A stretch of 22,421 nt of DNA, from NCBI RefSeq assembly GCF_000622405.1, contig NZ_JASF01000002.1, forward strand, positions 1 to 22,421, written 5' to 3'. Below, piece after piece: positions 1 to 7,188 of this stretch. Position numbers and translations under genes: made by a program. Source of the stretch: Sulfitobacter donghicola DSW-25 = KCTC 12864 = JCM 14565 (lineage in GTDB: Bacteria > Pseudomonadota > Alphaproteobacteria > Rhodobacterales > Rhodobacteraceae). The notes under the pieces are model-generated. The model had not been told where the DNA came from, did no database searches, and saw only the letters and a program-made list of their open reading frames with translations. Each line of letters opens with the position of its first letter. Position 1 is the first letter of the stretch.

Positions 1-172
1 GGACGTTGCTGTAACGCTATGGCTCAGAGGGGCAGCAGAAGTTAACTCCGGTATTGGCAGTCAAAGTGATTTCATTCGAGCAAGAGTCTCAAGGTCACCC
101 GGCGTTGAATTTATTGGTAAAAATTCGACGCAGCGGATTTCAAGCAATGAGAATTTTCCACTTTTCCCGTGA
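1..172 (+). CDS. C-terminal part of a small protein of unknown function (continues from the window end)
   Basis: The frame starting at base 2 is open to a TGA at 170-172, giving 56 codons (DVAVTLWLRGAAEVN...SNENFPLFP). Base 1 completes a GTG codon with the last two window bases, in frame with the gene that starts at 22222. If the ends join, the product is about 123 residues. No known domain is recognised. The middle (VTLWLRGAAEVNSGIG) reads like an amphipathic helix of a folded protein. The stop lies inside the palindrome at 152-183. Joining the ends is inference; the open frame is seen directly. Confidence 0.5.
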   Translation, partial: DVAVTLWLRGAAEVNSGIGSQSDFIRARVSRSPGVEFIGKNSTQRISSNENFPLFP

Positions 173-183
173 AGTGGAAAATT
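152..183. repeat. Perfect inverted repeat, GTGGAAAA family, copy 1
   Basis: Arms AATTTTCCACTT (152-163) and AAGTGGAAAATT (172-183) match perfectly around an 8-base spacer. The palindrome covers the stop of the small gene ending at 172. There is no clear T-run, so it is not a typical intrinsic terminator. Related copies lie at 242-266 and 3223-3251, with a half-copy at 21262-21274. Confidence 0.7.
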
Positions 184-241
184 TGGAGAACCTGCATTCA
201 CAAACGTGCTCACAGAACCTGTGGCGACAACGGGCAGTCAC

Positions 242-266
242 TTTCCACTATGGCCGATAGTGGAAA
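242..266. repeat. Perfect inverted repeat, GTGGAAAA family, copy 2
   Basis: TTTCCACTAT (242-251) and ATAGTGGAAA (257-266) surround a 5-base spacer, GGCCG. The right arm continues as AAATTCCCG, and TTCCCG also occurs in the spacer of copy 1, so the two palindromes share more than the arms. It lies about 100 bases beyond the 3' end of the radical SAM gene. Confidence 0.65.
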
Positions 267-302
267 ATTCCCGTTTTCACACCAGACACATGGAGCAACC
301 TA

Positions 303-316
303 AAAGGCTAGCCTTT
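303..316. terminator. Perfect palindrome AAAGGCTAGCCTTT beyond the radical SAM gene
   Basis: This 14-base self-complementary stretch lies 50 bases past the stop of the leftward radical SAM gene. Read on the minus strand it ends in CCTTTTAGG, a weak T-run. It may end that transcript or be a protein-binding palindrome; the sequence does not decide. Confidence 0.25.
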
Positions 317-365
317 AGCAATGTGGCACAATAGCCATCACTTTTGTGCCAGGGCGGTATCGTCG

Positions 366-1538
366 TTAAACAACGAAGCCCGCCCCATCGATTTCTAGCC
401 GGGTTTCCCCATCGGATGTACCTCTCGAACCGTTGAATACTTGGATCGCGGCATCCGTCAGGTTTCCATCCTCCATAATCCACTTAACAGCAGCTTCGAT
501 AGCTAAGTAATCGACCCCACAATAAGGCCCCATTTCGGGCCTTGCTGTATCCACGAACTGCCCCAAGCAATAATCCCGAAACCTACAATCAGCACATGGC
601 GAGCCAAGAGGTTCTTGAACCAAGTTCTCCGTTTTCTTGGCCAATTCGAGATCGTCACTCACTGATATGCCTAGCTCGCCTAGCTCCTCACTTTCTGCGT
701 AAGCACTGCGAATTTTATATACCTTCGCGGATGTATCAATTATCGTGATGCGGCTTTTACCTTTGATAGGAAGTTTGTCACCGCTAAGGAACCCCAACGC
801 TACCTCCAGCCAAGATGAAAAAGGATGAACTGATATTCTATCTCGATCCAGAACCCAGACCTTGAACAGCCCAAACAAAGCGTCGAACACATCATGGATG
901 CTTGCTCTATCGTGGTGGTATCTCGAATCTAAATGATCGCGGTAGATGGGCAGAAACCTTACCGCACAGTTGATTTCCTTATAGAATCTGTAGATATCTT
1001 TCAGGCGTGAAACATTATGCGCACCAACAACTGTGATCGCCCCAAATCTCAACCCCTGTTTTCTGAGCAGTTCCATATTTCTTGCGACTCTTGATTCAGT
1101 TTCCTTTCCAGCACAATCGACGCGCACTCCGGACACTGCATCAAAAGACACTCCGACGAGAAAATCGTTCTCCTGAAGAAACTCAATATGTTTGGGTTTG
1201 ACAGAAACCAGATTTGTCTGAATCGCGTTGGAGAAGGAGAGTTCTCTTTGGGAAAACCCAACCTTCAAGTCGTTCTGAATCCGAATAAACTCAGTAAGAT
1301 AGGAAAATGGCAAAACCAAAGGCTCGCCCCCATGCCAAATGAAGTTATGGCAATCTCCCGGCATGCCAACGTTCTTGATAAATACATCTAAGAACCTTGA
1401 TAGTTTCTCTAAATCAAGACGAGCAGGATCGCCCAACCCGTCCCACTCATAGCAGTAACTACACCTCAAGTTACAAAACTTAGATAGCTTCACAACCCAA
1501 TTGAAAGTTCTCCCTCGCCTCTTCACTAAAACGCTCAA
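366..1538 (-). CDS. Radical SAM protein with SPASM-like C-terminus, FxsB-like (peptide/protein maturase)
   Basis: A 390-residue radical SAM enzyme. Residues C22-x3-C26-x2-C29 (CNLRCSYC) bind the catalytic [4Fe-4S] cluster, and IWHGGEP is the usual GGE-type SAM-binding segment. The C-terminal Cys set C315, C318, C324 and C340 fits one auxiliary cluster. Between the barrel and these Cys, the stretch VYKIRSAYAESEELGELGIS resembles the FxsB branch of SPASM maturases, which make carbon-carbon or related crosslinks in peptides. The start is a TTG overlapping the stop of the upstream gene by four bases (TTGA), which indicates translational coupling and points to that secreted protein as substrate. 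The substrate and the reaction are inference. No peptide-binding RRE domain, protease or transporter is visible beside it. Confidence 0.85.
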   Translation of the reverse strand: MSVLVKRRGRTFNWVVKLSKFCNLRCSYCYEWDGLGDPARLDLEKLSRFLDVFIKNVGMPGDCHNFIWHGGEPLVLPFSYLTEFIRIQNDLKVGFSQRELSFSNAIQTNLVSVKPKHIEFLQENDFLVGVSFDAVSGVRVDCAGKETESRVARNMELLRKQGLRFGAITVVGAHNVSRLKDIYRFYKEINCAVRFLPIYRDHLDSRYHHDRASIHDVFDALFGLFKVWVLDRDRISVHPFSSWLEVALGFLSGDKLPIKGKSRITIIDTSAKVYKIRSAYAESEELGELGISVSDDLELAKKTENLVQEPLGSPCADCRFRDYCLGQFVDTARPEMGPYCGVDYLAIEAAVKWIMEDGNLTDAAIQVFNGSRGTSDGETRLEIDGAGFVV

Positions 1539-2281
1539 TCAGAACCGCACACAAATCTCTGAAATGCCAACTGAACTTCGTCTTGAGAAAGGAATTGATT
1601 GACGTCTGTTCGGGTTTGAAACCCATTGGAAAATTTCATCCGAACGGTACTATCATTGAAATCGAATTGCTCAGCTTCCGGCGCAGGTTGCCACTCCGCC
1701 CAAGTTTCTGGTGGTGTGCCTATCTCAACGAAAGCCTCTGGCGGGTCTTCTGGGTCGTCTGGGTCTGCCGATGCAACACCATACTTCGACACAATCCAAT
1801 CAACTATTTCCGGCCTAGGGCCAGTACTCGGGTCAATGACTATCGGTTCATTTGGTACGCCCGGCCATTCCGGCAGAACTTCAGGCGAAACCAGAGTTAA
1901 CGCGATTGTTGGATCAGAGGCAGGCAATGGTGAACTGGGATCGACGGGCGTACTCGGATTGAGTGGCACAATCGGACTATCAGGAACTTCATCCGGCAGT
2001 ACTGTTGTCGCTATCGTAGGATCAGGGGCAGGGACCAGTGGCCCAGATGTAGGCAAGTCAGGAGGGCACAGGGGCACGCCAAGCAGCGTGGTTTTCTCTA
2101 CCATAGCACGACTCAACTCTGAACGCTGTTGGATGGGCAGCGCGTTAAAAATCCCTTCTAGGTCCTGCATATCATCTTCGCTAATGATGTATCTTGGCTC
2201 GTAGGATTGAGCGCTGACAGAAGCAGCGACAACAGTAGACGCCGCAGAAGCTAAGAACGTTGCTAGAGTGTTTTTTTTCAT
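1535..2281 (-). CDS. Secreted proline/aspartate-rich repeat protein, probable substrate of the coupled radical SAM enzyme
   Basis: A 248-residue protein, with the ATG at 2281 chosen for its AGGTGGG ribosome site and because it begins a signal peptide (MKKNTLATFLAS...SVSA-QS, cut near residue 24). A short N-terminal domain follows. Then comes a Pro-rich region with two tandem repeats, residues about 87-116 and 123-154, each beginning DPTIA-T and ending VP--P--DPS. The tail (about 190-248) holds aromatic residues (TWAEWQPAP, FDFND, NQFLSQ) and a final Cys245; C72 is the only other Cys. It overlaps the radical SAM gene and is first in the two-gene unit. No known domain is recognised. It could be a large ribosomal-peptide-type precursor or a cell-surface protein crosslinked by the enzyme. 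Confidence 0.75.
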   Translation of the reverse strand: MKKNTLATFLASAASTVVAASVSAQSYEPRYIISEDDMQDLEGIFNALPIQQRSELSRAMVEKTTLLGVPLCPPDLPTSGPLVPAPDPTIATTVLPDEVPDSPIVPLNPSTPVDPSSPLPASDPTIALTLVSPEVLPEWPGVPNEPIVIDPSTGPRPEIVDWIVSKYGVASADPDDPEDPPEAFVEIGTPPETWAEWQPAPEAEQFDFNDSTVRMKFSNGFQTRTDVNQFLSQDEVQLAFQRFVCGSD

Positions 2282-2365
2282 GATTTCCCACCTGCGAGCT
2301 TGACCTGTTCGAATTGTTAGCGAAACTTCTGATTGAATCAAGAATTTCTGTGCGGGGTTAAAAAC
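2282..2365. promoter_or_regulatory. Divergent promoter region between the two secreted-protein genes
   Basis: These 84 bases separate the leftward repeat-protein/radical SAM unit from the rightward Cys-rich secreted protein, so promoters of both must lie here or in the adjoining coding ends. I see no confident -35/-10 pair. The shared control region suggests co-regulation (inference). Confidence 0.4.
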
Positions 2366-3169
2366 ATGAGAACGCTATACCTTTCTGCCCTCATCTTAAT
2401 AGCACACGCAACGGGTGCGTTGGCTTGCTACGAGTTTGAGGCGGAGACACCTGTCTGCATCTCTCACTTTGAAGAAGTGAGACAACAATGCGAAGTCAAC
2501 AAGACTGAAATGGGTTTGCAGGGAAACTACTGTGAGGAAAATTACAGTAACTCTGTGACATGGTGCGAGCAAACCTGCCCACAAATCCTAGCAGATAAGA
2601 AGGCTCGAAAAAAAGTCGCAGAGAGCATTCAGTTCCAGTGCAACGATCCATTCGGGGTTTTGCTTCAAACAAGAGGGCCCGGCTGGCTGGAAAAAAACTC
2701 CTTTGCTACCAAAGTACTAACTGCCGACACCAGAAATGTTTTAATTGAGTACCCCATCTCTAGAGCGCTCATTGATAACACGAGAACTATTCAAAAAATC
2801 ACCCTTAGCGCATCCATGGCAAAGCAGTTAAAAAACGCAATTAGCCTGTCAAATCAGCTCCATGAGGTGCCGGGATATGTCGGGAAGTTCCCAACTATCG
2901 CAGGTTACCTTTTCCAAACTGGAACTGTTTCCAATCTTATTATCGGCGAACTTTTCGGCTTGATGATCAAGGCTCAAAACGACCTTGCCGCCTCCGGGAA
3001 AACTCTTCTGCTTCTCATGGCAGAAGGGGGAAATTTGTATAATATTGAGACACTGAACAACAATGGAAATGGCTTAATCTTACACACAGAAAGCGTCGTT
3101 TATGCAGTTGATGTAGGGAAAGAACGCAGGAAGCTGATACTGGCATCTTGCACCTATGGCGCATACTAA
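2366..3169 (+). CDS. Secreted cysteine-rich protein of unknown function
   Basis: A 267-residue product from the ATG at 2366, chosen over the ATG at 2333 because it begins a clean signal peptide (MRTLYLSALILIAHATGALA-CYEF). The mature N-terminal 80 residues are Cys-rich (about eight Cys, including CYEF, PVC, QQC, NYC, TWC, QTC), suggesting disulfides in the periplasm. The C-terminal part is mixed, with a Gly/Leu stretch near GTVSNLIIGELFGLM and a closing LASCTYGAY. I do not recognise the family. It is divergent from the radical SAM cassette and likely part of it. A lipoprotein is less likely, because the residues before the first Cys (ALA) do not fit a lipobox. Confidence 0.7.
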   Translation: MRTLYLSALILIAHATGALACYEFEAETPVCISHFEEVRQQCEVNKTEMGLQGNYCEENYSNSVTWCEQTCPQILADKKARKKVAESIQFQCNDPFGVLLQTRGPGWLEKNSFATKVLTADTRNVLIEYPISRALIDNTRTIQKITLSASMAKQLKNAISLSNQLHEVPGYVGKFPTIAGYLFQTGTVSNLIIGELFGLMIKAQNDLAASGKTLLLLMAEGGNLYNIETLNNNGNGLILHTESVVYAVDVGKERRKLILASCTYGAY

Positions 3170-3472
3170 GATGCAAGCCTTGATCTACCATCCAAAATTT
3201 CTCTCGTAAACGTAAGCCCCTAATTTTCCAGAATTACCAATAGTGGAAAATCCGGAACCGCCTCTCGGCGCAAAACGCTGCACCACATTAATGGTGAGGA
3301 CCAATCTTAGTTCAGCCGAGCGACGTAGAAACCGGATCGAAGCTAGTGCAGGATTTCGTGCCTATCCTCGACGCTCCTCAGATCATTGCTAGTCCAAATT
3401 GACCACTGCAGACCATCTTTACAACGGGTCCACTTCTAATGCTAATAGCCTGACCTAAAACAAAAATAGATT
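3170..3472. other. Intergenic stretch with one palindrome, otherwise no recognisable content
   Basis: About 300 bases between the cargo cassette and the ADP-ribosyltransferase gene. They hold the palindrome at 3223-3251 and no open frame, RNA gene or repeat that I can support. The TTG start of the next gene follows an A-rich segment (CTAAAACAAAAATAG). Confidence 0.5.
3223..3251. repeat. Inverted repeat, GTGGAAAA family, copy 3
   Basis: ATTTTCCA (3223-3230) and TGGAAAAT (3244-3251) form arms around a 13-base spacer. The 13-mer CAATAGTGGAAAA (3238-3250) is identical to 21262-21274. It lies just past the Cys-rich secreted gene, on the opposite side of the cargo cassette from copies 1 and 2. Confidence 0.55.
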
Positions 3473-4561
3473 TTGAGCTTCCCTTTGACCAACGACGCTT
3501 ACTACGCCCTTGTTACCCTGTTCGGCACCATCGTGGTCGCCTACCTCGCCATCATCATCCTGATCGCAACGCTGCGCAAAGCCTTGTGGCTTTTCTCGGG
3601 GCTATTCTTCCTGATCGATGAGTTCATGTGGTTTGCCTACAATCCATTCAGGATCCTGATGAAGGACAAGGAAGCTTCGGCCAATCGGGTTGGATATTAC
3701 TTGTTCATGCTGCTCCTGGTGAAACCGCTATGGCAAATTTGCGTGTGGATCCTGACCACACCGTTGCGTTTTATCACGGCCATGTATTTCGATGTTCTGG
3801 TTTATCTGTTTGTGTCCCTCAGCGATTCCGTCGATGAACTTCTGCACCCCAAGCTTGGCAAGATGCGGCACCGCAAAGGCATGGCGTATTGGTCTAGGTG
3901 GCTGATGGGAATGCCGTTTCGGGCGGGATGGCTCTTATACAAGAACGCCTTGGCTGTGGTGGATTCCATGATGATGTTCGTGATATCACTCGTCTGGCCG
4001 ACATTCACAATGTACCACGGCACATCCCCAAAAGCGCTCTATGACATCACACAAAAGGGGCGATGGCTTGTGGGAGGCGGCAATTTCGGCGGGTCGGGGC
4101 TCTACTTCGGCCGCTCTCCCAAGGTTGCAGCTCATTACTCGGGGCACAACGATGGCAATCACCACCTGATCGTCGCCCGTGTGACCTTCTCCATGCTGCG
4201 CAACTGCGGCACCCTGCGAGAGCATAACCGGCAAAAGGTTGGACACATGGGAAGCGCTGGCGTGGATCTCGCAAAATCCATCAAGTTTCCGTTCTTTGCC
4301 ACGGAACTCTGGCGCAAAGACAAGAACTGGTGGGAATACTGCCTGCTACGCGGTGATGAAGTTGGGCAGCTTGTAACGTCCTGGCGGATCCGCCCGATTG
4401 GCTTTGTTAAAACCAAGGGCAACACGACTCTGACCGGCAGTCTCGAACGCCTTTGGGGTGGTAAATCCCATTACTGTCTGAGCTTCAAAAACTGGATTAT
4501 GTTTGGCGTTTCAAGCGCCGCGCTATTTATGATGATCAACCTCTACGCCAACGCTTTATAA
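3473..4561 (+). CDS. Membrane protein with PARP-like ADP-ribosyltransferase domain
   Basis: A 362-residue protein. Residues 1-175 carry about five hydrophobic segments (near 8-33, 36-58, 73-95, 98-115, 150-175), and another lies near 339-360. Between them is a PARP/diphtheria-toxin-type fold. H182 sits in YHGTS, Y211 in GSGLYFGRSPKVAAHY, and E288 in WWEYCLLRGDEVGQL, matching the H-Y-E triad and the NEYIVY-type strand of PARPs. The product probably transfers ADP-ribose from NAD+ to a target at the inner membrane; the target is unknown. The start is a TTG without a clear ribosome site, so the N-terminus is uncertain. Its 3' end overlaps the convergent J-domain gene by 19 bases. Family known; role inferred. 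Confidence 0.7.
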   Translation: MSFPLTNDAYYALVTLFGTIVVAYLAIIILIATLRKALWLFSGLFFLIDEFMWFAYNPFRILMKDKEASANRVGYYLFMLLLVKPLWQICVWILTTPLRFITAMYFDVLVYLFVSLSDSVDELLHPKLGKMRHRKGMAYWSRWLMGMPFRAGWLLYKNALAVVDSMMMFVISLVWPTFTMYHGTSPKALYDITQKGRWLVGGGNFGGSGLYFGRSPKVAAHYSGHNDGNHHLIVARVTFSMLRNCGTLREHNRQKVGHMGSAGVDLAKSIKFPFFATELWRKDKNWWEYCLLRGDEVGQLVTSWRIRPIGFVKTKGNTTLTGSLERLWGGKSHYCLSFKNWIMFGVSSAALFMMINLYANAL

Positions 4562-5568
4562 GCTTCCTTTGCAGCAATGAGCTCTGCGGCTGTGCCTCCT
4601 CGATCCGGATGCACCCGAAACGCTGTCGCACGCCATGCGGATTTGATTTCGGTGGCGGTATAGGTCTTCCCAGGTGTGAGCCCCAAAATCCCGAGGTATT
4701 TATCACGCAATGCTGGTGACATCGACGGAGACGCGCTGCTTTGTGTGCCCTGTTGTGATTGCGACTGTGACGAGCTTTGCGTTCGCTGCGAGGTTTTTTG
4801 CTGCTGGCTCTGACTGCTGCCAGATCCTGAACCTGCAGACCTCTTGCGGCTGCTAGCCCCGCCACGTTTTGAACTCCCTGATGCGTTGGGCTTTCCACCA
4901 TCATTCACCACACCATCTTTGCCGGTTGGCTTCGCACCAGCCGAAGATCGGCGCGTTGAGCGCCCCTTTCCATATCTTTTTTCTTTTTCACCAGCAGCCC
5001 GTTTTCCAGAACCGCTTTGCTGACTGCTAGGTCGACGATTGGTTGAACCGGACCCACTCGACGCACCACTGTCGCCACCGCGACCACCATCCCCGGTTCG
5101 CGACTGATATTTTGCTTTCCGAGCCTGTGACTGTGCCCGCCAGGATGATTGCTGTGCAGTGCCACCGGCAGTGGCCCCAGCCATCTGCGAAGCCTTCATC
5201 TGGCTTTTGAGCTCTTCGACCTCTCTCTCAAGACGTTGGATATCTTTATACGCCCCATTAAACCGGAAGGCGGAAACCACATCACCGATCCCACCAGCCC
5301 AGCCAAATATTCCGCGAAACAAATCCATGTACATGCTGGCAACGCCAAGGATGAACACGCCACCAATGATCAGCCCCGCGTCCTGTAGCGGGCGAAACAA
5401 AAAAATCCCGAAGTAGGCCAGGGCCAAGAACTTCCAGATATTGATATTGCGGCTCATCCACCCAACCAGCTTTCCGAGTAAAAACAGCAGGAACAACAGA
5501 AACAGAAATGTTGGATTGAATAGGGCTGTGAGACCCACGGTTTGCAGCTCGTTTAAGATGTCCATCAT
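4543..5568 (-). CDS. Three-helix membrane protein with low-complexity linker and C-terminal J domain
   Basis: A 341-residue protein. There are three hydrophobic helices near residues 14-36, 45-60 and 65-84, then a short coiled coil (YKDIQRLEREVEELKSQM). A long Ser/Gly/Gln/Lys-rich linker spans about 130-285. A J domain from about 291 to the end has HPD at 320-322 in FRVHPDRGG. J domains stimulate Hsp70 (DnaK) ATPase. The start overlaps the stop of the coupling-protein gene by four bases (ATGA), so the two are coupled. That coupling protein has no membrane helices, and this protein may anchor it (inference). The linker contains one GEKEK encoded by the repeated 15-mer at 4978-4992. Confidence 0.75.
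   Translation of the reverse strand: MMDILNELQTVGLTALFNPTFLFLLFLLFLLGKLVGWMSRNINIWKFLALAYFGIFLFRPLQDAGLIIGGVFILGVASMYMDLFRGIFGWAGGIGDVVSAFRFNGAYKDIQRLEREVEELKSQMKASQMAGATAGGTAQQSSWRAQSQARKAKYQSRTGDGGRGGDSGASSGSGSTNRRPSSQQSGSGKRAAGEKEKRYGKGRSTRRSSAGAKPTGKDGVVNDGGKPNASGSSKRGGASSRKRSAGSGSGSSQSQQQKTSQRTQSSSQSQSQQGTQSSASPSMSPALRDKYLGILGLTPGKTYTATEIKSAWRATAFRVHPDRGGTAAELIAAKEAYKALA
4978..4992 (-). repeat. 15-mer GGTGAAAAAGAAAAA, copy in the J-domain gene
   Basis: Exact copy on the minus strand, in frame, encoding G-E-K-E-K in the linker of the membrane J-domain protein (context AAGEKEKRYG). Confidence 0.85.
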
Positions 5569-7028
5569 GATAGAGATATCCGTTTCACTTGTGATGCTTG
5601 CACTGCACCAGTAATCCTAGCCGGTCCAAACCGGCGCGGAATCTTGCTGTAACGGCGATGCGCAAAGTATGGCGTGGTTTCCAGCAGGGCAGGGTGGCGA
5701 TTTGCGCTGACTAGAACGGCCTGTGTGTCTCCGATCCGGCGCACCTCATCGGCATTGAGCAGATTGTACTCCTGTCGTTGCTGCGTGATATCCTCGATCT
5801 TATCGCGGCGCACATCCACGACTTTGCCGGCAATAGCCTCAAAAAACCGGGCCGTATCCTGGTCAGAGCCGGCATAGGCCAGATAAGTCATGAACCCTCC
5901 CTGAATGCTGCGAGCATAGTCCGTCCCATATCGCGCCGAAAGCTGCGACAAGGACTGCAGAACAATCGACAAGCTTACCTTGTATCCCCGAATGGTATTG
6001 GCAACAGAAACAAAACTCGGGATCGTGCTGTGACCAAACTCATCGTAGAGCACATAAAGGGGCAGGGTGCGCCGATCCGGCATCCGTCGCATCGAGGCGT
6101 TGAACACGCTGCGGAAAAACACCGATGTCCAGAAGCCGTAGTATTCGGTCAGGTGTGGCGGCGTAATAAAATAGATCACGGTTTTCTCGCGCCGGATGTC
6201 TTCAAGGTTCACAGAACTGGTTGCCGTTAAGGCCACCAGATTGCGGTTTGTGAAGGCCTTCAACGCCGTCAGAGCGGTCAGTGCAAAGCTCTGCACGGCA
6301 TTGCTGTTCCCCGTGGTTGCGCCTTTCCACTCCTCCCAGAGGGTGCTGTCATCTGGGTTGGTCGGGTCGTAAGCCCAGTGGATGACAAACTCATCCAGCG
6401 GCGTCCCGTCAGAGCCAAAATTCTGCAACAAGTGATATAGGTTGCCCAGAGTATAGTTCGCGGGATCTTGCTGTCCTGCGCGTTGCAAGAGCTTCAAAAG
6501 CACCGATATCAAGCGGATCGCACCATTGTCCCAAAATTGATCCTTCGCGCTGGAACCAGATCCTGCCTTGATCAGGATCTCGGCCACCTGTTCGATTTCA
6601 ATATCTGTTTTTGCCTCAAGCAGCGGGTTAAAACTCGCGCTGTTTTGCAAGTCTTCCGGATTGATCGCGATGACTTTAAAGCCCTTGGCCTGCATAAACC
6701 CGGATGTTTCCGCGAACACCTCACCCTTGGGGTCGTTCACAACGATAGAGCATTTACGCGATGCCTTATCCAAGACGTTCGGGATGATATAGCGGCTGGT
6801 TTTACCGGCCCCAACGCGGGCAATAACACAAACATTCTGGAAACTTTCGCGCTCAGAAAGCCGCCCCTCGGCACCGTCGATCAGCAGGCCAGTATTCTTT
6901 GCATTGAGGGATTGCCCAAGTTCTTTGGCACTTTGCAACCGCGCACCACTTTGGCGTTTCAGGAATTTTCCAAAAACCAAAGCATAGGCCGCGTGCTTAC
7001 CGCCTTCCTTTATGAACTTCCCAATCAC
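5565..7028 (-). CDS. VirD4/TraG-like type IV coupling protein without N-terminal membrane anchor
   Basis: A 487-residue ATPase of the VirD4/TraG family, which delivers the relaxase-DNA complex to a conjugation channel. Walker A is GAGKTS (73-78) and Walker B is LYVLYDEFG (324-332, D329/E330). SIVVNDPKGEVF and FNPL are further family motifs, and QSLSQLSARYG follows Walker B as usual. The start is GTG at 7028, preceded by a strong GAGGAAGG at proper spacing. Members are commonly 550-700 residues with two N-terminal membrane helices; these are absent here. The next gene, overlapping by four bases, supplies membrane helices. No VirB genes are present, so transfer would need a helper plasmid's channel. 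Confidence 0.85.
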   Translation of the reverse strand: MIGKFIKEGGKHAAYALVFGKFLKRQSGARLQSAKELGQSLNAKNTGLLIDGAEGRLSERESFQNVCVIARVGAGKTSRYIIPNVLDKASRKCSIVVNDPKGEVFAETSGFMQAKGFKVIAINPEDLQNSASFNPLLEAKTDIEIEQVAEILIKAGSGSSAKDQFWDNGAIRLISVLLKLLQRAGQQDPANYTLGNLYHLLQNFGSDGTPLDEFVIHWAYDPTNPDDSTLWEEWKGATTGNSNAVQSFALTALTALKAFTNRNLVALTATSSVNLEDIRREKTVIYFITPPHLTEYYGFWTSVFFRSVFNASMRRMPDRRTLPLYVLYDEFGHSTIPSFVSVANTIRGYKVSLSIVLQSLSQLSARYGTDYARSIQGGFMTYLAYAGSDQDTARFFEAIAGKVVDVRRDKIEDITQQRQEYNLLNADEVRRIGDTQAVLVSANRHPALLETTPYFAHRRYSKIPRRFGPARITGAVQASQVKRISLS

Positions 7029-7188
7029 TCGTAACCTTCCTCAGGCGGTCAGATGCCTTTTCATGTTTCTTTACATTAAGATGACGTAATAAACGGATAT
7101 ATTTGGTCTGTAGCCCCAAAAGTGTTCCACGCACGGCCAATCGCACCGTTGCAGTCAAATCTCGCAAGATCGGGCGCAGATCTTCAAC

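Noticed and set aside
54..260. 68-codon plus-strand frame over the first palindromes
   Set aside because: It has no ribosome site, runs through both GTGGAAAA palindromes and conflicts with the better frame ending at 172.
1626..2204. 192-codon Gly/Ser-rich open frame on the plus strand
   Set aside because: It is the antisense of the Pro/Asp-rich repeat region of the secreted protein gene. Low-complexity Pro codons give Gly/Ser antisense. The minus-strand gene has a signal peptide, a ribosome site and coupling.
6468..7034. 188-codon plus-strand frame opposite the coupling-protein gene
   Set aside because: It is an antisense shadow of a gene with clear Walker motifs. It has no domain of its own.
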